From assembly GCF_002252085.1 (NCBI RefSeq), contig NZ_NEEY01000009.1, positions 1-56,948 of the forward strand: DNA of 56,948 bases. The letters are read 5' to 3'. Position numbers and translations under genes: made by a program. Below, one piece after another: positions 10,135 to 20,974 of the stretch. Source of the stretch: Aerococcus sp. 1KP-2016. GTDB lineage: Bacteria; Bacillota; Bacilli; Lactobacillales; Aerococcaceae. A model generated the notes under the pieces. That model worked only from the letters and a program-made list of their open reading frames with translations. It did no database searches and had not been told where the DNA came from. Position 1 is the stretch's first letter. The number at the start of each line of letters is the position of its first letter.

Positions 10135-11487
10135 ATGAAATTCAAAAGCCAAATAGCAACACTCGCTGGGAGAACAAGCCAGCAACTACTTAAAAAATTT
10201 ACGAGTGGTGGGACCTCTTTACCAGGTAAAATCGCACAACGTATTGATCCTGATATCCTAAAAGCCTTAGGTGAAAACTATCGAGTAGTCATCATTACAG
10301 GGACTAACGGGAAAACAGTAACGACTGCCCTAACCGTAAATATTTTAAAACAAGCCTATGACCATGTGATGACCAATAATTCTGGTTCTAACATGTTACA
10401 AGGTATTACGTCATCTTTTATTGAAGATTCAGGTAAGAAATCTGATAAAAAAATTGCCGTACTTGAAGTAGATGAAGCTTCATTACGTCACATCACTGAA
10501 CACATTAAACCAGAAGTCATTTTAACAACGAATATCTTCCGTGATCAAATGGATCGCTACGGAGAAATCTATACAACTTATGATTTCATTTTACAAGGTG
10601 CCGCAAAAGCACCAAATGCTATCTTGCTACAAAACGGAGATGCGCCTATTTTTGCATCACGTGAGGTAGCGAATCCACAAATATTCTTCGGTTTTGATAA
10701 TAAGGATCAATCCCGCGACTTCCTTGCTGATAACAATACAGATGGTGTCATTTGCCCTAACTGTGAACATGTTTTACATTATCATGATATTACTTATTCA
10801 AACTTGGGTGACTATTTCTGTCCCAACTGTGGTGTTCACCGTCCGGAATTAACCTATAAAGTGGATCATGTAGATGCGTTAACGCCGGAATCAGCTACGT
10901 TTACAATCGATGGTTATCAATATGAAATTCCAGTCGCCGGTTTATATAATGTATACAATGCATTAGCTGCATACTCATTGGGCCGTTATTTTGGTATTTC
11001 TCAAGAAGATATTGCTAAGGGCTTGCAAAGTGCCAAACGTATTTTTGGCCGTCAAGAAGCAATTAATGTAGATGGACATGATTTACGTATCAACTTGATT
11101 AAGAATCCGGTTGGTTTAAATCAAATTATCGAACTAACCTTACTCGAAAAAGCACCGTTTACTTTAATCACTGTCTTAAATGACCGTCCTGCTGATGGTC
11201 AAGATGTTTCTTGGATTTGGGATGGTAACTTTGAAAAATTAGCCCAAATGGATAACATTGATACAACATTTGTCGCTGGTATCCGGGTTGAGGATTTAAC
11301 AAAACGTCTGATGGTTGCCGGTTTTAATACCGAAACTTTAATTAAATTGGACGATCCTAAAGCTATCGTCGAAGCCGTTAAAACAGCACCTACTGAAAAA
11401 GTGTATATTCTTGCGACCTATACTGCTATGTTGAATATCCGTAAAGAATTAGCAGAATCAGGTTATGTGAAGGAGCGTATGAACTAA
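10135..11487 (+). CDS. murT: Lipid II isoglutaminyl synthase, MurT subunit
   Basis: 450 residues. Together with GatD it amidates D-glutamate of the peptidoglycan stem to D-isoglutamine. The Mur-ligase ATP-binding motif [13 protein letters not shown] is near residue 57. A Cys4 zinc ribbon (CPNCE at about 207 and CPNCG at about 229) is inserted in the central domain, the hallmark of MurT against MurE-type ligases. A C-terminal DUF1727 region follows. ATG is preceded by GGAGGAGCG. It shares one base with gatD (TAATG), as expected for subunits made in equal amounts. Confidence 0.95.
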   Translation: MKFKSQIATLAGRTSQQLLKKFTSGGTSLPGKIAQRIDPDILKALGENYRVVIITGTNGKTVTTALTVNILKQAYDHVMTNNSGSNMLQGITSSFIEDSGKKSDKKIAVLEVDEASLRHITEHIKPEVILTTNIFRDQMDRYGEIYTTYDFILQGAAKAPNAILLQNGDAPIFASREVANPQIFFGFDNKDQSRDFLADNNTDGVICPNCEHVLHYHDITYSNLGDYFCPNCGVHRPELTYKVDHVDALTPESATFTIDGYQYEIPVAGLYNVYNALAAYSLGRYFGISQEDIAKGLQSAKRIFGRQEAINVDGHDLRINLIKNPVGLNQIIELTLLEKAPFTLITVLNDRPADGQDVSWIWDGNFEKLAQMDNIDTTFVAGIRVEDLTKRLMVAGFNTETLIKLDDPKAIVEAVKTAPTEKVYILATYTAMLNIRKELAESGYVKERMN

Positions 11488-12175
11488 TGACACGAACGTT
11501 AAAAATTGCCCATTTATATGGAAACTTAATGAATACATACGGTGACAACGGTAACCTATTGATGCTTGAATACGAAGCAAAGCAACAAGATGTTCAAGTT
11601 GAAACAGAACTAGTCTCAGTTGGAGATGATTTTGACCCTAATAAATATGATTTAGTTTTCTTTGGTGGTGGTCAAGACTACGAACAAAAAATCGTTGCTA
11701 GAGATATTCAATCCAAAAAAGAAGCTTTAACAGCTATATAGAAAACTATGGTGTTACGATTGGTATTTGTGGTGGTTTCCAATTATTAGGTAAGTACTAT
11801 ATTAATGCAGCAGGTGAACGACTTGAAGGTATTGGTGCGCTAGACCACTATACCTTAAACCAAGACCATAATCGTTTTATTGGTGATATTGTGATTGAAA
11901 ATGAACGATTCGGTCAAACGTACTATGGTTATGAAAATCATAATGGTCGAACTTTCCTAGGTGAAAATACACAAGCTTTAGGTAAAGTTGTAACAGGATT
12001 TGGAAATAATGGCGAAGACCAAACTGAAGGTGTAATGTATAAAAATACTTTTGGTTCATATTTCCATGGTCCCCTACTTGTCCGTAATGACCAATTGACC
12101 AAAGAAATCGTTGCTTTAGCGATTCAAAATATGGATGCCCGTCTGGCTAAAGAAAACCTTCCAACTGAGGGTTAA
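11487..12175 (+). CDS. gatD: Lipid II isoglutaminyl synthase, glutaminase subunit GatD (apparent frameshift near 11736)
   Basis: Class I glutamine amidotransferase that feeds ammonia to MurT. The N-terminal part ([17 protein letters not shown]..., [10 protein letters not shown]) is in one frame. After ...KKEALTAI the frame stops, and [17 protein letters not shown] continues in another. One added base near 11736 gives 229 residues. The nucleophile cysteine (GICGGFQ) and the catalytic histidine (SYFHGPLL) are both present. MurT-GatD is essential in relatives studied so far, so a sequencing deletion is the likely cause. Confidence 0.92.
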
Positions 12176-12206
12176 TATTCATTTTGAAATTTCCGGAGGT
12201 ATGGCT

Positions 12207-12791
12207 ATGTGTGGAAGATATCTATATGATAAAAGTGAACAAGTGCTCTTCGACTATTACAATGAAATTCGCCAACGAGATGGTGAAATCCCTGATTCTG
12301 CAGTGGATATTATTTATCCAAGTAGTCAAGTGATTACATTAGGTGCCAATCCAGAAAAGGAAATTGTCCCTGCACTAACCAAATGGGGATTTACTGGATT
12401 TAAGCCTAACCAACTACTAATCAATGCGCGAATTGAAACGGCCCGAGAGAAGAAAATGTTTAAAGAAGCCTTTGAGACACGACGAATTATCTTCCCAATG
12501 TCAGCTTTCTATGAATTTTCCGTTAATAAGGATCCATATACATTTTCTGAACCGAAGCATGTTTTATATGTTGGTGGATTTTACCGCATGTTTAATGACC
12601 CTAAAACAGGTCAGCGCCAAGCCGAATCCATCATATTAACAACAGAACCCGATGAAGTTGTTGGCCAAATCCACCACCGGATGCCTTTATTGATTGCCGC
12701 ACAAGATGTCAAAAAGTGGATACTAGATGACACTTTTGCTTTTCAATATCAACACTCTACTCATCAAAAATTAATGGCTCACGCAGTTTAA
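12207..12791 (+). CDS. SRAP domain protein (HMCES/YedK family)
   Basis: 194 residues. This family forms a covalent thiazolidine link between Cys2 and abasic sites in single-stranded DNA, shielding them. I chose the start at 12207 (ATG-TGT, MCGRYL) because Cys must follow the initiator Met and because GGAGG lies 7 bases upstream; the ATG at 12201 touches the ribosome binding site. Active-site residues visible: Cys2, the Asn of NARIETA, the Glu of SAFYEF and the His of HHRMPLL. It lies 31 bases after gatD, probably in the same transcript. Confidence 0.93.
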   Translation: MCGRYLYDKSEQVLFDYYNEIRQRDGEIPDSAVDIIYPSSQVITLGANPEKEIVPALTKWGFTGFKPNQLLINARIETAREKKMFKEAFETRRIIFPMSAFYEFSVNKDPYTFSEPKHVLYVGGFYRMFNDPKTGQRQAESIILTTEPDEVVGQIHHRMPLLIAAQDVKKWILDDTFAFQYQHSTHQKLMAHAV

Positions 12792-12800
12792 ACAAAAAAT

Positions 12801-13082
12801 GTGGCTGGGACAAAAGGCCTCTAAAAAGGCGTACACAATTCTGAATAAGAGTTGTGTACGCCTTTTACTTTGAAAAATTATTATAAATTTTGATTGAAAT
12901 ATATCATGGGAACAGGTTAAAGGACTGAAAGTGTAGTTCCTTAGCCGTGAAAGAGGATGAAATCGAGACCTTGGCTCGATTTCAAATTGAAAGATCCTGG
13001 CTTTCAATGGTCCAACGGCTCACAAGGAACCTACATTGTAAGGACGAAAAATCTATGATTTTAATTTTTTGTCCCAGCCTCT
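12801..13082 (-). repeat. Structured intergenic repeat, copy 2
   Basis: Opposite in orientation to copy 1. Ends: GTGGCTGGGACAAAA (12801-12815) and TTTTTTGTCCCAGCCTC (13065-13081). Inside are a hairpin AAAAAGGCGTACACAA / TTGTGTACGCCTTTT (12824-12867), the block ATCATGGGAACAGGTTAAAG, and the long self-complementary part with GTGTAGTTCCTTAGCCGTG. It fills the whole gap between two converging genes, so it can terminate both. Confidence 0.9.
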
Positions 13083-13087
13083 TTTTT

Positions 13088-14929
13088 TTACTCAAATTCG
13101 CCGTTAACAAACTGTGCATTATATAGATTATAGTAGAATCCTTTTTGTGCTAATAATTCGAAGTGGTTACCCGTTTCAATAACATCTCCATGGTTTAATA
13201 CAATGATATTATCCGCATCTTGAATCGTTGATAAGCGGTGAGCAACGACAAATGATGTTCGCCCTTCTAACAATTGACTCATTGCTTTTTGAATCAATTT
13301 TTCTGTACGCGTATCAATTGAAGATGTTGCTTCATCTAGGATTAATATTTCAGGATCAGACATGAAAGCACGAGCGATAGTTAATAATTGACGTTGGCCT
13401 TGAGACATGTTGGAGCCATCTTGGTTGATGACTGTGTCATATCCGTTCGGTAACTTACGAACAAAATCGTCAACGTGAGCTGCTTGTGCTGCACGTACCA
13501 CATCTTGTCTCGTAATGTGATCTTTATGTGAACCATAAGCGATATTTTCAGCTATCGTACCATTAAACAACCAAGTGTCTTGCAAGACCATACCCATTTT
13601 GGCACGTAAATCTTCCTGGCTAATATCACGTGTATCTACGCCTTCAAACTTTATAGAACCACCAGACACATTATAAAATCGCTCAATTAAATTAATGATC
13701 GTAGATTTCCCTGCACCAGTTGGACCAACAATGGCCACCATTTGTCCAGGTTTCACCTTTAAATTAAAATCATGCATCAGAAGGTTTTCTGCACCTTCGT
13801 CATACCCAAATTGGACATTTTCAAAAATCATCTTATATTCAGTATCAATTGCAGGAATATTTGAGGCTTCCTCTTCCATTTCAGCAACATCTAAGAATTC
13901 AAAAATACGTTCAATTGAAGCTACCATACGTTGTAACTGATTAATCATATTGGCTGTTTGTTTCAATGGTTCTGATAGGATACCAGCATATTGTAACATG
14001 GCTTGCACATCACCTATAGGCATCGTACCATTGGCTACCGAGAATCCACCGACGATAGCTACCGCTACATAACCAAAGTTTTTGGCTAAATTCATTAAAG
14101 GCATCAATATACCAGAAATAAATTGTGCTTTCCAAGAAATTTCATAATATTCATCTGATTTTGCTTTAAATTGGTCAATTTTATGCGTATTTTGATTAAA
14201 TGCATTATTTTCTACTTGACCAGAATAATTTTCTTCAATGTAGGCATTTAAATTCCCTTGCACCCGTTGTTGCGCAGCGAAAAGCTTTTGCGATACAGGT
14301 GTAACAGATAACATAATAATTGTAGATAGGATGATTGTACCCGCTGCTATTAAAGTCATTTTAGGACTAATTAAAGTCATCATCACGAGTGTTAAAATAA
14401 ATTGGGTTGCAGACATCAAAACTTGTTGTAAAGTTTGTTGTAGTGTCATCCCCACATTTTCAACATCATTTATGGCACGGGACATAATCTCACCATTTGG
14501 TGTAGCATCTAAAAATGAAATCGGCAAACGATTCAGTTTAGCACGCATATCATTTCGTAGATCTTCAATGACATGTTGTGAAGTACGACTTAATAATACC
14601 CCTTGTAGGAAATTAAAAATCGCAGAAGTGATATAAAATGTAACTACTGTAGCTAAAATTTTTGCAAGACCTGTATAGTCAATGATAAACATTTCCTGAC
14701 CATCCACGTTTTGTAAGCCATTGCTTACCCCATCGGTAATTAAGGTCGTTGCTTGACCCAAAATACGCGGTGAAACAATTTGGAAAATTGTTGATAAGAC
14801 AATCAAGATGATAATTAATAAGAAAGTCCATTTACGTGTGGCCATGTATTTAATAAAACGACCCAAAGTAGACCAGAAATTTTTAGGTTTATGACGGCGG
14901 CCATCTAGTTGTTTCTTTTTATCTCCCAT
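13088..14929 (-). CDS. ABC exporter subunit B (TMD-NBD, canonical ATP site)
   Basis: 613 residues: an N-terminal membrane domain (six helices expected, first near residues 32-55) and a C-terminal nucleotide-binding domain. Walker A VAIVGPTGAGKST, Walker B ILILDEATSSID with catalytic Glu, and switch His in VAHRLST. Its own signature is altered (MSQGQRQ instead of LSGGQ). This pattern pairs with the upstream gene as in YheI/YheH or LmrC/LmrD heterodimeric multidrug exporters. The substrate cannot be told. Its ATG shares one base with the upstream stop (TAATG). Confidence 0.92.
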   Translation of the reverse strand: MGDKKKQLDGRRHKPKNFWSTLGRFIKYMATRKWTFLLIIILIVLSTIFQIVSPRILGQATTLITDGVSNGLQNVDGQEMFIIDYTGLAKILATVVTFYITSAIFNFLQGVLLSRTSQHVIEDLRNDMRAKLNRLPISFLDATPNGEIMSRAINDVENVGMTLQQTLQQVLMSATQFILTLVMMTLISPKMTLIAAGTIILSTIIMLSVTPVSQKLFAAQQRVQGNLNAYIEENYSGQVENNAFNQNTHKIDQFKAKSDEYYEISWKAQFISGILMPLMNLAKNFGYVAVAIVGGFSVANGTMPIGDVQAMLQYAGILSEPLKQTANMINQLQRMVASIERIFEFLDVAEMEEEASNIPAIDTEYKMIFENVQFGYDEGAENLLMHDFNLKVKPGQMVAIVGPTGAGKSTIINLIERFYNVSGGSIKFEGVDTRDISQEDLRAKMGMVLQDTWLFNGTIAENIAYGSHKDHITRQDVVRAAQAAHVDDFVRKLPNGYDTVINQDGSNMSQGQRQLLTIARAFMSDPEILILDEATSSIDTRTEKLIQKAMSQLLEGRTSFVVAHRLSTIQDADNIIVLNHGDVIETGNHFELLAQKGFYYNLYNAQFVNGEFE

Positions 14930-16643
14930 TACTCCGCCTCCTTAATCTGTGATTCTACAATTTCACGATAAATATCGTTGGCCATTAATTCATCATGGGT
15001 ACCCATACCTGAGATTTCACCTTTATCTAACACGATGATGATATCTGCGTTTCGGATAGTAGAAACACGTTGGGCAATAATAATCGTTGCAGCCTCAGCA
15101 GTCACATCTTTCAGTGCCGCGCGTAATTTACGATCTGTTGTATAGTCTAAAGCGGAGAAGGAATCATCAAAAATATAGATATTGGCATGTTTAACAATTG
15201 CTCTCGCAATACTTAATCGTTGTTTTTGTCCCCCAGAGAAGTTATTCCCACCTTGAGAGACATGCGCATCTAATCCTTCGGGTAGTCCACGTACAAAATC
15301 ATCTGCTTGTGCAATGCGTAAGGCATACCATAAATCATCATCTGTCGCATTGGGATTACCATATAACAAGTTTTCCCGAATTGTACCCGTAAATAAATTG
15401 GCTTTTTGTGGTACATACCCAATTAATTCCCTTAAATTATCTAGTGAATAGGTTCTGACATCATGGTCATGAACCTTTACTGATCCTGAGGTAACATCTG
15501 AAAAGCGCATAATCAAATTTGCTATAGTAGATTTACCGGATCCCGTCCCTCCAATAATGGCTAAAGTTTGACCTGGGCCCACTTGGAAATTGATGTTTTG
15601 CAAACATTAGCCTCTGCATTGCCGAATTTAAAATCAACATGTTCAAAGGCAACTTTACCAGGTTCTGTTGGGTTAACTGAAACAGGATTTTCTGGAGAGT
15701 GAATCGTAATTTCTGTATCTAAAATTTCATTAATACGTTGAGCAGAAACTTGCGCTCTTGGTAAAATAACAAAAATCATGCCTAACATCATAAATGAGAA
15801 CATAATGATAAATGAATAGTTAACAAACGATAAAATAACCCCGACACTAAGTTTTTGAGCAGCCACAAGGTGTGCTCCACGCCATGATAAAGTAATGTTT
15901 GTTAATGATAAAATGGTTGTCATTATTGGCATCAAAAACGACATCCGGAACAGTGCTTTAATCGCAGTATCCGCATAATCCTTGTTTGCAGTAGCAAATC
16001 GCTCTTCTTCAAATTTAGAACGATTAAATGCACGAATAACACGCACCCCAGTTAATCCCTCACGAAAGATTAAATTTAATTCATCTACTTTTCGTTGCAT
16101 AGATTTAAAATAAGGTGACACCATACGTAGAATAACAAAAATTAAAATCGCTAAAATAGGGCCTGTAACAGCATAAACCAAACTCAATTCCGGACTAGAA
16201 ATAACCGCCATCACAATAGCTGCAATAAGCATAGCAGGTGCTAATAAAACCATACGCAAAATCATCATCACAGTAACTTCAATTTGTTGAATATCATTTG
16301 AAGATCGTGTGATTAATGAAGCCTCTCCAAAATCCCCCATATTTTCTTTTGAAAATCTGAGCACTTTTGAATAAATTTCATTACGTAATTCGCGCCCCAA
16401 ATTTTGACTTGTTCGAGCAGCAATAAATACAGAAATGGTCGCTGAAGCAATGACTAACAATGTAATTAAAATCATTTGCCCGCCAATTCTGTATATTGCC
16501 TCCATATTACCCGTTGCTACCCCGTCATCAATAATGCGGGCAGTCTGCGTAGGTAATAGCAATTCCCCTACAGCCTGCGTCATTGCAAAGACAATTGCAC
16601 CAACCATGGCCCATAAAGGTATGCGTTTAATTAAACGCCACAT
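14929..16643 (-). CDS. ABC exporter subunit A (TMD-NBD, degenerate ATP site; apparent frameshift near 15603)
   Basis: About 571 residues after one T is restored in the run near 15602-15605 (GNAEAN-VLQNINFQVGPGQ). Six-helix membrane domain, then an NBD with Walker A IGGTGSGKST and signature FSGGQKQR. The catalytic Glu is Asp (IYIFDDSFSALD) and the switch His is Gln (IAQRVST). These are the marks of the non-hydrolysing site in heterodimeric exporters, complementary to the next gene. ATG has GAGGAGG upstream. It starts the two-gene operon. Confidence 0.9.
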
Positions 16644-16731
16644 GTAACTCCTCCTCTAAAAATATATTTGTATAAAACAGTGCGATTTTTCCATTATACG
16701 CTGATTATTTTGAATTCTCAAATAAATGGTA

Positions 16732-18008
16732 TTAATCCTCTTCAGGCACAGCTTCCTCAAATGGCGCCACATCAATTTCATCTAATTCATCATCCGTATC
16801 ATCATCTTCATATAAACCAGAAACAGCTTTGTACCATGCAAAGAAATGAAAAAAAATCACCTTTAATACTGCATAGATTGGAATAATGAATACCACACCA
16901 GCTACACCATATAAATTACCCGCCGCTATTAATAACAGCATAATGGTCACCGGGTGAATTGCTAAATTTGAACCCAAAACTTGTGGTGAGATGACTCTAC
17001 TCTCAATTGTTTGTTCAATAGCGAATACAATTAAAACTTGTATAATCATGACTGGGCCTACTACGATGGCTACTATAATCGCAGGAATCATAGCTAGGAA
17101 AGAACCAACGTAAGGAATGATATTTAAAAAACCTGCCGCAACACCGATAATTGCACCGTAAGGTAATCCAATTACGGAATAGCCAATAACAAACATAATG
17201 GCCACCGCAATCGCAACAATAATTTGCCCCCGAATATACTGACTAATTTGTTTGTTCATATCTGCAATTAATTGCATGGTCGATTGACGAATTTGAGTTG
17301 GTAAATATTGCGATAGGAACCCTGGTAGTTTATATCCGTCACGCAACATATAAAATAAGATAATTGGGGCAGTAACAATTGCAATAGTTACACGCGTAAC
17401 GGTACCTACAATTGAAGAAAGACTGGTAAGCGCGCTATTGGCGATATTTTCCCAATTAAAAGTTGATAAATCTTGGAATCTTGTCAAAAAAGTTTGAATC
17501 ACTAAATCAACCTGATCATACCAATCACCTTTAATAAACCCTTGAAGACGGCTTTGGTAATTTTGCCAAATGGAATCCCAGTTATTAATTAAATTGCGCC
17601 CCTCATCCACTAAGGAAGGAATAAGTGCAATTAGACCGGTAATCACAACGGCGATAACAATCAACACAATCGTTGAACCTATCGTACGGTTGACTTTATG
17701 TTTTGCTAAACTATTGACTAAGGGAACTGATAAATAGTAAAAGATACTGGCTATGATAATAGGTAAGGAAATCACTTGGAAAAACGAAATGATTGGTTCA
17801 AATAAAAAAGCAATTTTACTAAACTGACTCACAAAAATAGAAATGAGAATCAATATGAAAAGAATGCCGACATAGCGATTATTTAGTATATGCAGATAAA
17901 ACCAACTTCTATTGGGTACTTTTTTATCGTCAGCCCTTCTTTTCTTTGCGCGGCTGACATTTTTTGATTTAAATCTCTAGGTGTATTTTCAAAATCATTT
18001 GAATTCAT
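16732..18008 (-). CDS. AI-2E family membrane transporter (apparent frameshift near 17920)
   Basis: Multi-pass membrane protein of the AI-2E/PerM/YueF family (PF01594). Typical features are the C-terminal PYGAIIGVAAGFLNIIPYVGSFLAMIP block and IESRVISPQVLGSNLAIHP. The long reading frame starts only at 17853, inside the first helix. I traced it further: ATG at 18008 with AAAGGAGTG upstream opens MNSNDFENTPRDLNQ..., and one missing base near 17917-17928 joins it to PNRSWFYLHILNNRYVG. Full length is about 425 residues. The C-terminus is a very acidic tail (DDDTDDELDEID...). Family members move diverse small molecules or ions, so the substrate is open. Confidence 0.85.
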
Positions 18009-18148
18009 AGTGTTCACTCCTTTAGAAAGCTCACTTTATTATAGCAAATCCATAGACCGAAAGCTTTGCATCAGCAACCCTTTTTCGTGTGAAATGCCAC
18101 AATCTTTAGTATAATAAAAGCAATAAGAGAAAGTGAGGTTTTAATTTT

Positions 18149-19170
18149 ATGGAAACAATTTATTTAGGTGGTTATACACGTGAGGATAATAAAGGAATTC
18201 ATGCATTAAACTTAGATACTACTGCTGGTAAATTAGCTGGGGAATCGTTAATCATTGAGGAGAATAACCCAACTTACCTTACTTTATCTGCTGACGGCAA
18301 ACATTTATTCACTTTAAGTGATGGTGATGAACCTGGTTTAGCTCATTATGAATTAGTAGATGGTAACTTCACTTTTAAAGATCGTACTAAAGTTTTCAAT
18401 GAAAACGGTTGTTATGTAACTTATGATGAAGAAAATCATGTAGTTATAATGCTAATTACAAAAAAGGTGAATTAGCAGTTATCGATATATTACAAGATGG
18501 CACATTAGCAGTTGCAGACATCGTTCAACATACATCTCCTGTTGGCCCTCATGAAAACCAAGATTTTGCACATGCACATTTTATCCATCCAACAAATGAT
18601 CACCAATTTATCTTATCTTGTGATTTAGGTACCGATGAAGTTCATTCATACCGTTTATCTAGCGACCATAAATTAGAAGAATTAAGTGTATATAAAGCTG
18701 CACCAGGTACAGGTCCACGTCACCTAGCCTTCCACCATTCTGAATCAATTGTCTACTTGCTTGGTGAACTAGATTATACGGTTACCGTTTTAACGATTAA
18801 CGAAGACGGAAGTTTAACTGCTGGTAACATTTACAACACACTTCCAAGTGATTGGACTGAATTTAACTCTAGCGCCGCTATTCGTTTATCTGCTGACAAT
18901 AAATTCTTATATGTTTCTAATCGTGGCCACAACTCAATCACTGTATTTGCAGTATCTGAGGATGGTCAAACCCTTACTGAAATTCAAAATATTTCTACTG
19001 AAGGTGATTTCCCACGTGACTTTAACTTTAATGCTGATGAAACATTTATCATTGTTGGTCACCAATTCCAACCACAAATTTCCTTATTCAAACGTGATGT
19101 TGAAACTGGTTTATTAACTTATACAGATAATATTGCAGTAAATGAAATTGTTTGTGTGACACCTGCCTAA
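18149..19170 (+). CDS. Lactonase family beta-propeller, 6-phosphogluconolactonase-like (apparent frameshift near 18444)
   Basis: YkgB/Pgl-type seven-bladed propeller (PF10282), which hydrolyses 6-phosphogluconolactone in the pentose phosphate pathway. Conserved pieces: GGYTREDNKGI at the start, HAHFIHPTNDHQF, GTGPRHLAFHH, and LYVSNRGHNSI near the end. The frame breaks after ENHVV and resumes at YNANYKKGELAV if one T is added near 18444, giving 340 residues. The start has GTGAGG upstream. A strong terminator follows at 19205-19239. Confidence 0.85.
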
Positions 19171-19204
19171 TTTACACCAATTAAATAGATTTAAACAATC
19201 GACC

Positions 19205-19239
19205 ATTAGCAAGTCTAACTTCTAGACTTGCTAATTTTT
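19205..19239 (+). terminator. Rho-independent terminator after the lactonase gene
   Basis: ATTAGCAAGTCTA and TAGACTTGCTAAT form a perfect 13-base stem with a short loop, followed by TTTTT. Confidence 0.92.
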
Positions 19240-19326
19240 CACTAATATAAATATATTGATAATACTATCATTATCAAATTATTGAATACGTTACGAATTA
19301 TTGAGGATAAAGAAAGGTCTACGCTT

Positions 19327-19950
19327 ATGCATCATTTAGCCGCCAAAGATATAGATGAAAAATTGCGCTACAAATTATTATCGGGTTCTGTTGTACCCCG
19401 TCCTGTTGGGTGGATTACAACCCAAAATACAGAAAATGATGTAATCAACTTAGCACCCTTTTCATTTACAAGTGGTGCTGGTCAAAAAATCCCCTTATTG
19501 TCAATTGCAATTCTAAGAAAAGCGGATTATTCAATCAAAGATTCTGCACGAAATTTGTTGGACGTTCCTGAGGCAGTAATGAATGTTGTGAGTAAATCAC
19601 AAATCAAGCAAATGAATGCCACAGCTGCGCTTGTTGGACCCGAAGTGAGTGAAATTCAATTGGCAGATATAGAAACCATCGAAAGTCATACCGTTTCAGT
19701 ACCAGGAGTGAAAGATTCGCTGATTCGCTTAGAATTAAAAGTCTATCAATACATTCCAATTAAAGACCGTGAAGATCGCATCATTACGGATATGTTTATC
19801 TTTGAGGTCACTGATTATCACTTAGATGACAGTGTCTATGATGAAGAAAAAGGTTATGTCATTTATGACAAATTAGAACCCGTTGCTCGTCTAGCAGGTA
19901 ATTTATTTACCGACTTTGGCGCCCCATATGTTTTAAAAAGGCCTATATAA
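19327..19950 (+). CDS. Flavin reductase-like FMN-binding protein
   Basis: About 207 residues from ATG 19327 (AAAGG upstream); a TTG reading 15 codons earlier has no better site. Family PF01613: SGSVVPRPVGWITTQN near the N-terminus and the FSFTSGAGQKIPLLSIAI segment that holds FMN. Members include flavin reductases and flavoprotein oxygenases. The exact substrate is unknown. It stands alone between the lactonase and a converging transporter operon, separated from the latter by a bidirectional terminator. Confidence 0.85.
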   Translation: MHHLAAKDIDEKLRYKLLSGSVVPRPVGWITTQNTENDVINLAPFSFTSGAGQKIPLLSIAILRKADYSIKDSARNLLDVPEAVMNVVSKSQIKQMNATAALVGPEVSEIQLADIETIESHTVSVPGVKDSLIRLELKVYQYIPIKDREDRIITDMFIFEVTDYHLDDSVYDEEKGYVIYDKLEPVARLAGNLFTDFGAPYVLKRPI

Positions 19951-19962
19951 TTGTATACAAAA

Positions 19963-20003
19963 AGCAGAGGTTGAGACATCATTGTCCCAACCTCTGCTTT
20001 TTC
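19963..20003. terminator. Bidirectional terminator, related to repeat ends
   Basis: AGCAGAGGTTGAGACA pairs with TGTCCCAACCTCTGCT around TCAT, with A and T runs on both sides, so it serves the flavin reductase gene (+) and nupC (-). The stem resembles the ends of the intergenic repeat (GAGGCTGGGACA...TGTCCCAGCCTC) brought together without the middle. Confidence 0.9.
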
Positions 20004-20017
20004 ATTATGAAAGTATA

Positions 20018-20974
20018 TTATTTTGAACGGATGAAAGTTCGTCCCAAAGCTTTTGGCCCTTGGGCTTTACCAATAAATACTACCAATACGATAATTGTTA
20101 AAATATATGGTGCTACATCTAAGTATACTGATGGTACATCCTTAATAACTGGAATGTAGTTTGCAGTTACAGATAGACTTTGCGCGAAACCGAAAAAGAT
20201 TGCTGCGCCCATCGCACCGATTGGATGCCACTTACCAAATACCATAGCCGCCATAGCCATGAAACCTTGACCAGCTACTGTTACAAGCGAGAACTCATTT
20301 TGTACAGCTTGTGCTTGAACAGCTCCACCGATACCCCCAAGAAAACCAGAGATAAGAACCCCCGCATATTTCATAGCATATACGTTGATACCTAATGTTT
20401 CTGATGCTTCAGGATGCTCACCTACTGAACGTAGACGAAGACCAAATCTTGTTTTGAATAAAACAAACCAAGCAATAATCGCAACGATTACCCCCAGATA
20501 AGCTGGACCAGATGTATTTTCAAAGAAAATTGGGCCGATAATTGGAATATTGTTTAAACCTAAAATATTATATGTCACAAATGGTTTTGCTAAAGGTCCT
20601 GTTTGTGCAGCACCATACATTGCACGCACTAAGAAAACGGCTAAACCAGGTGCTGCAAGATTCAATACTGTACCAGAAATTGTTTGATCAGCTCGGAAAT
20701 TGATTGAAGAAACAGCATGAATGCTAGAATATGCTATACCAACAATCCCCCCGACAATTAACCCAACCCAGGGTGTTAAATTGCCAAAAGTACCGGCCAT
20801 GCCAATATTGAAAATCGCAGATGCAAATGCACCCATCACCATAATACCTTCCAAACCAATGTTTACTACACCAGATCTTTCAGAAAAAGTACCACCAATA
20901 GCAGTGAAAATCAGAGGTGCGGAATACATTAACGTTGAAGAAACGATTAATTGTAATGTCGTTAGTAAATCCAT
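20018..20974 (-). CDS. nupC: Nucleoside ABC transporter, permease NupC
   Basis: 318 residues, polytopic membrane protein of the RbsC/YufQ permease family (PF02653). The block ERSGVVNIGLEGIMVMGAFAS near the N-terminus and GINVYAMKYAGVLISGFLGGIGGA are typical of BMP-dependent nucleoside importers. It shares one base with nupB (TAATG) and is the last gene of the bmpA-nupA-nupB-nupC unit. With the other subunits it imports nucleosides across the cytoplasmic membrane. Confidence 0.92.
   Translation of the reverse strand: MDLLTTLQLIVSSTLMYSAPLIFTAIGGTFSERSGVVNIGLEGIMVMGAFASAIFNIGMAGTFGNLTPWVGLIVGGIVGIAYSSIHAVSSINFRADQTISGTVLNLAAPGLAVFLVRAMYGAAQTGPLAKPFVTYNILGLNNIPIIGPIFFENTSGPAYLGVIVAIIAWFVLFKTRFGLRLRSVGEHPEASETLGINVYAMKYAGVLISGFLGGIGGAVQAQAVQNEFSLVTVAGQGFMAMAAMVFGKWHPIGAMGAAIFFGFAQSLSVTANYIPVIKDVPSVYLDVAPYILTIIVLVVFIGKAQGPKALGRTFIRSK

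Noticed and set aside
16732-17853. Short form of the AI-2E family permease starting at 17853
   Set aside because: That ATG is inside the first membrane helix and has no ribosome binding site; a well-placed start at 18008 joins after one frame correction.
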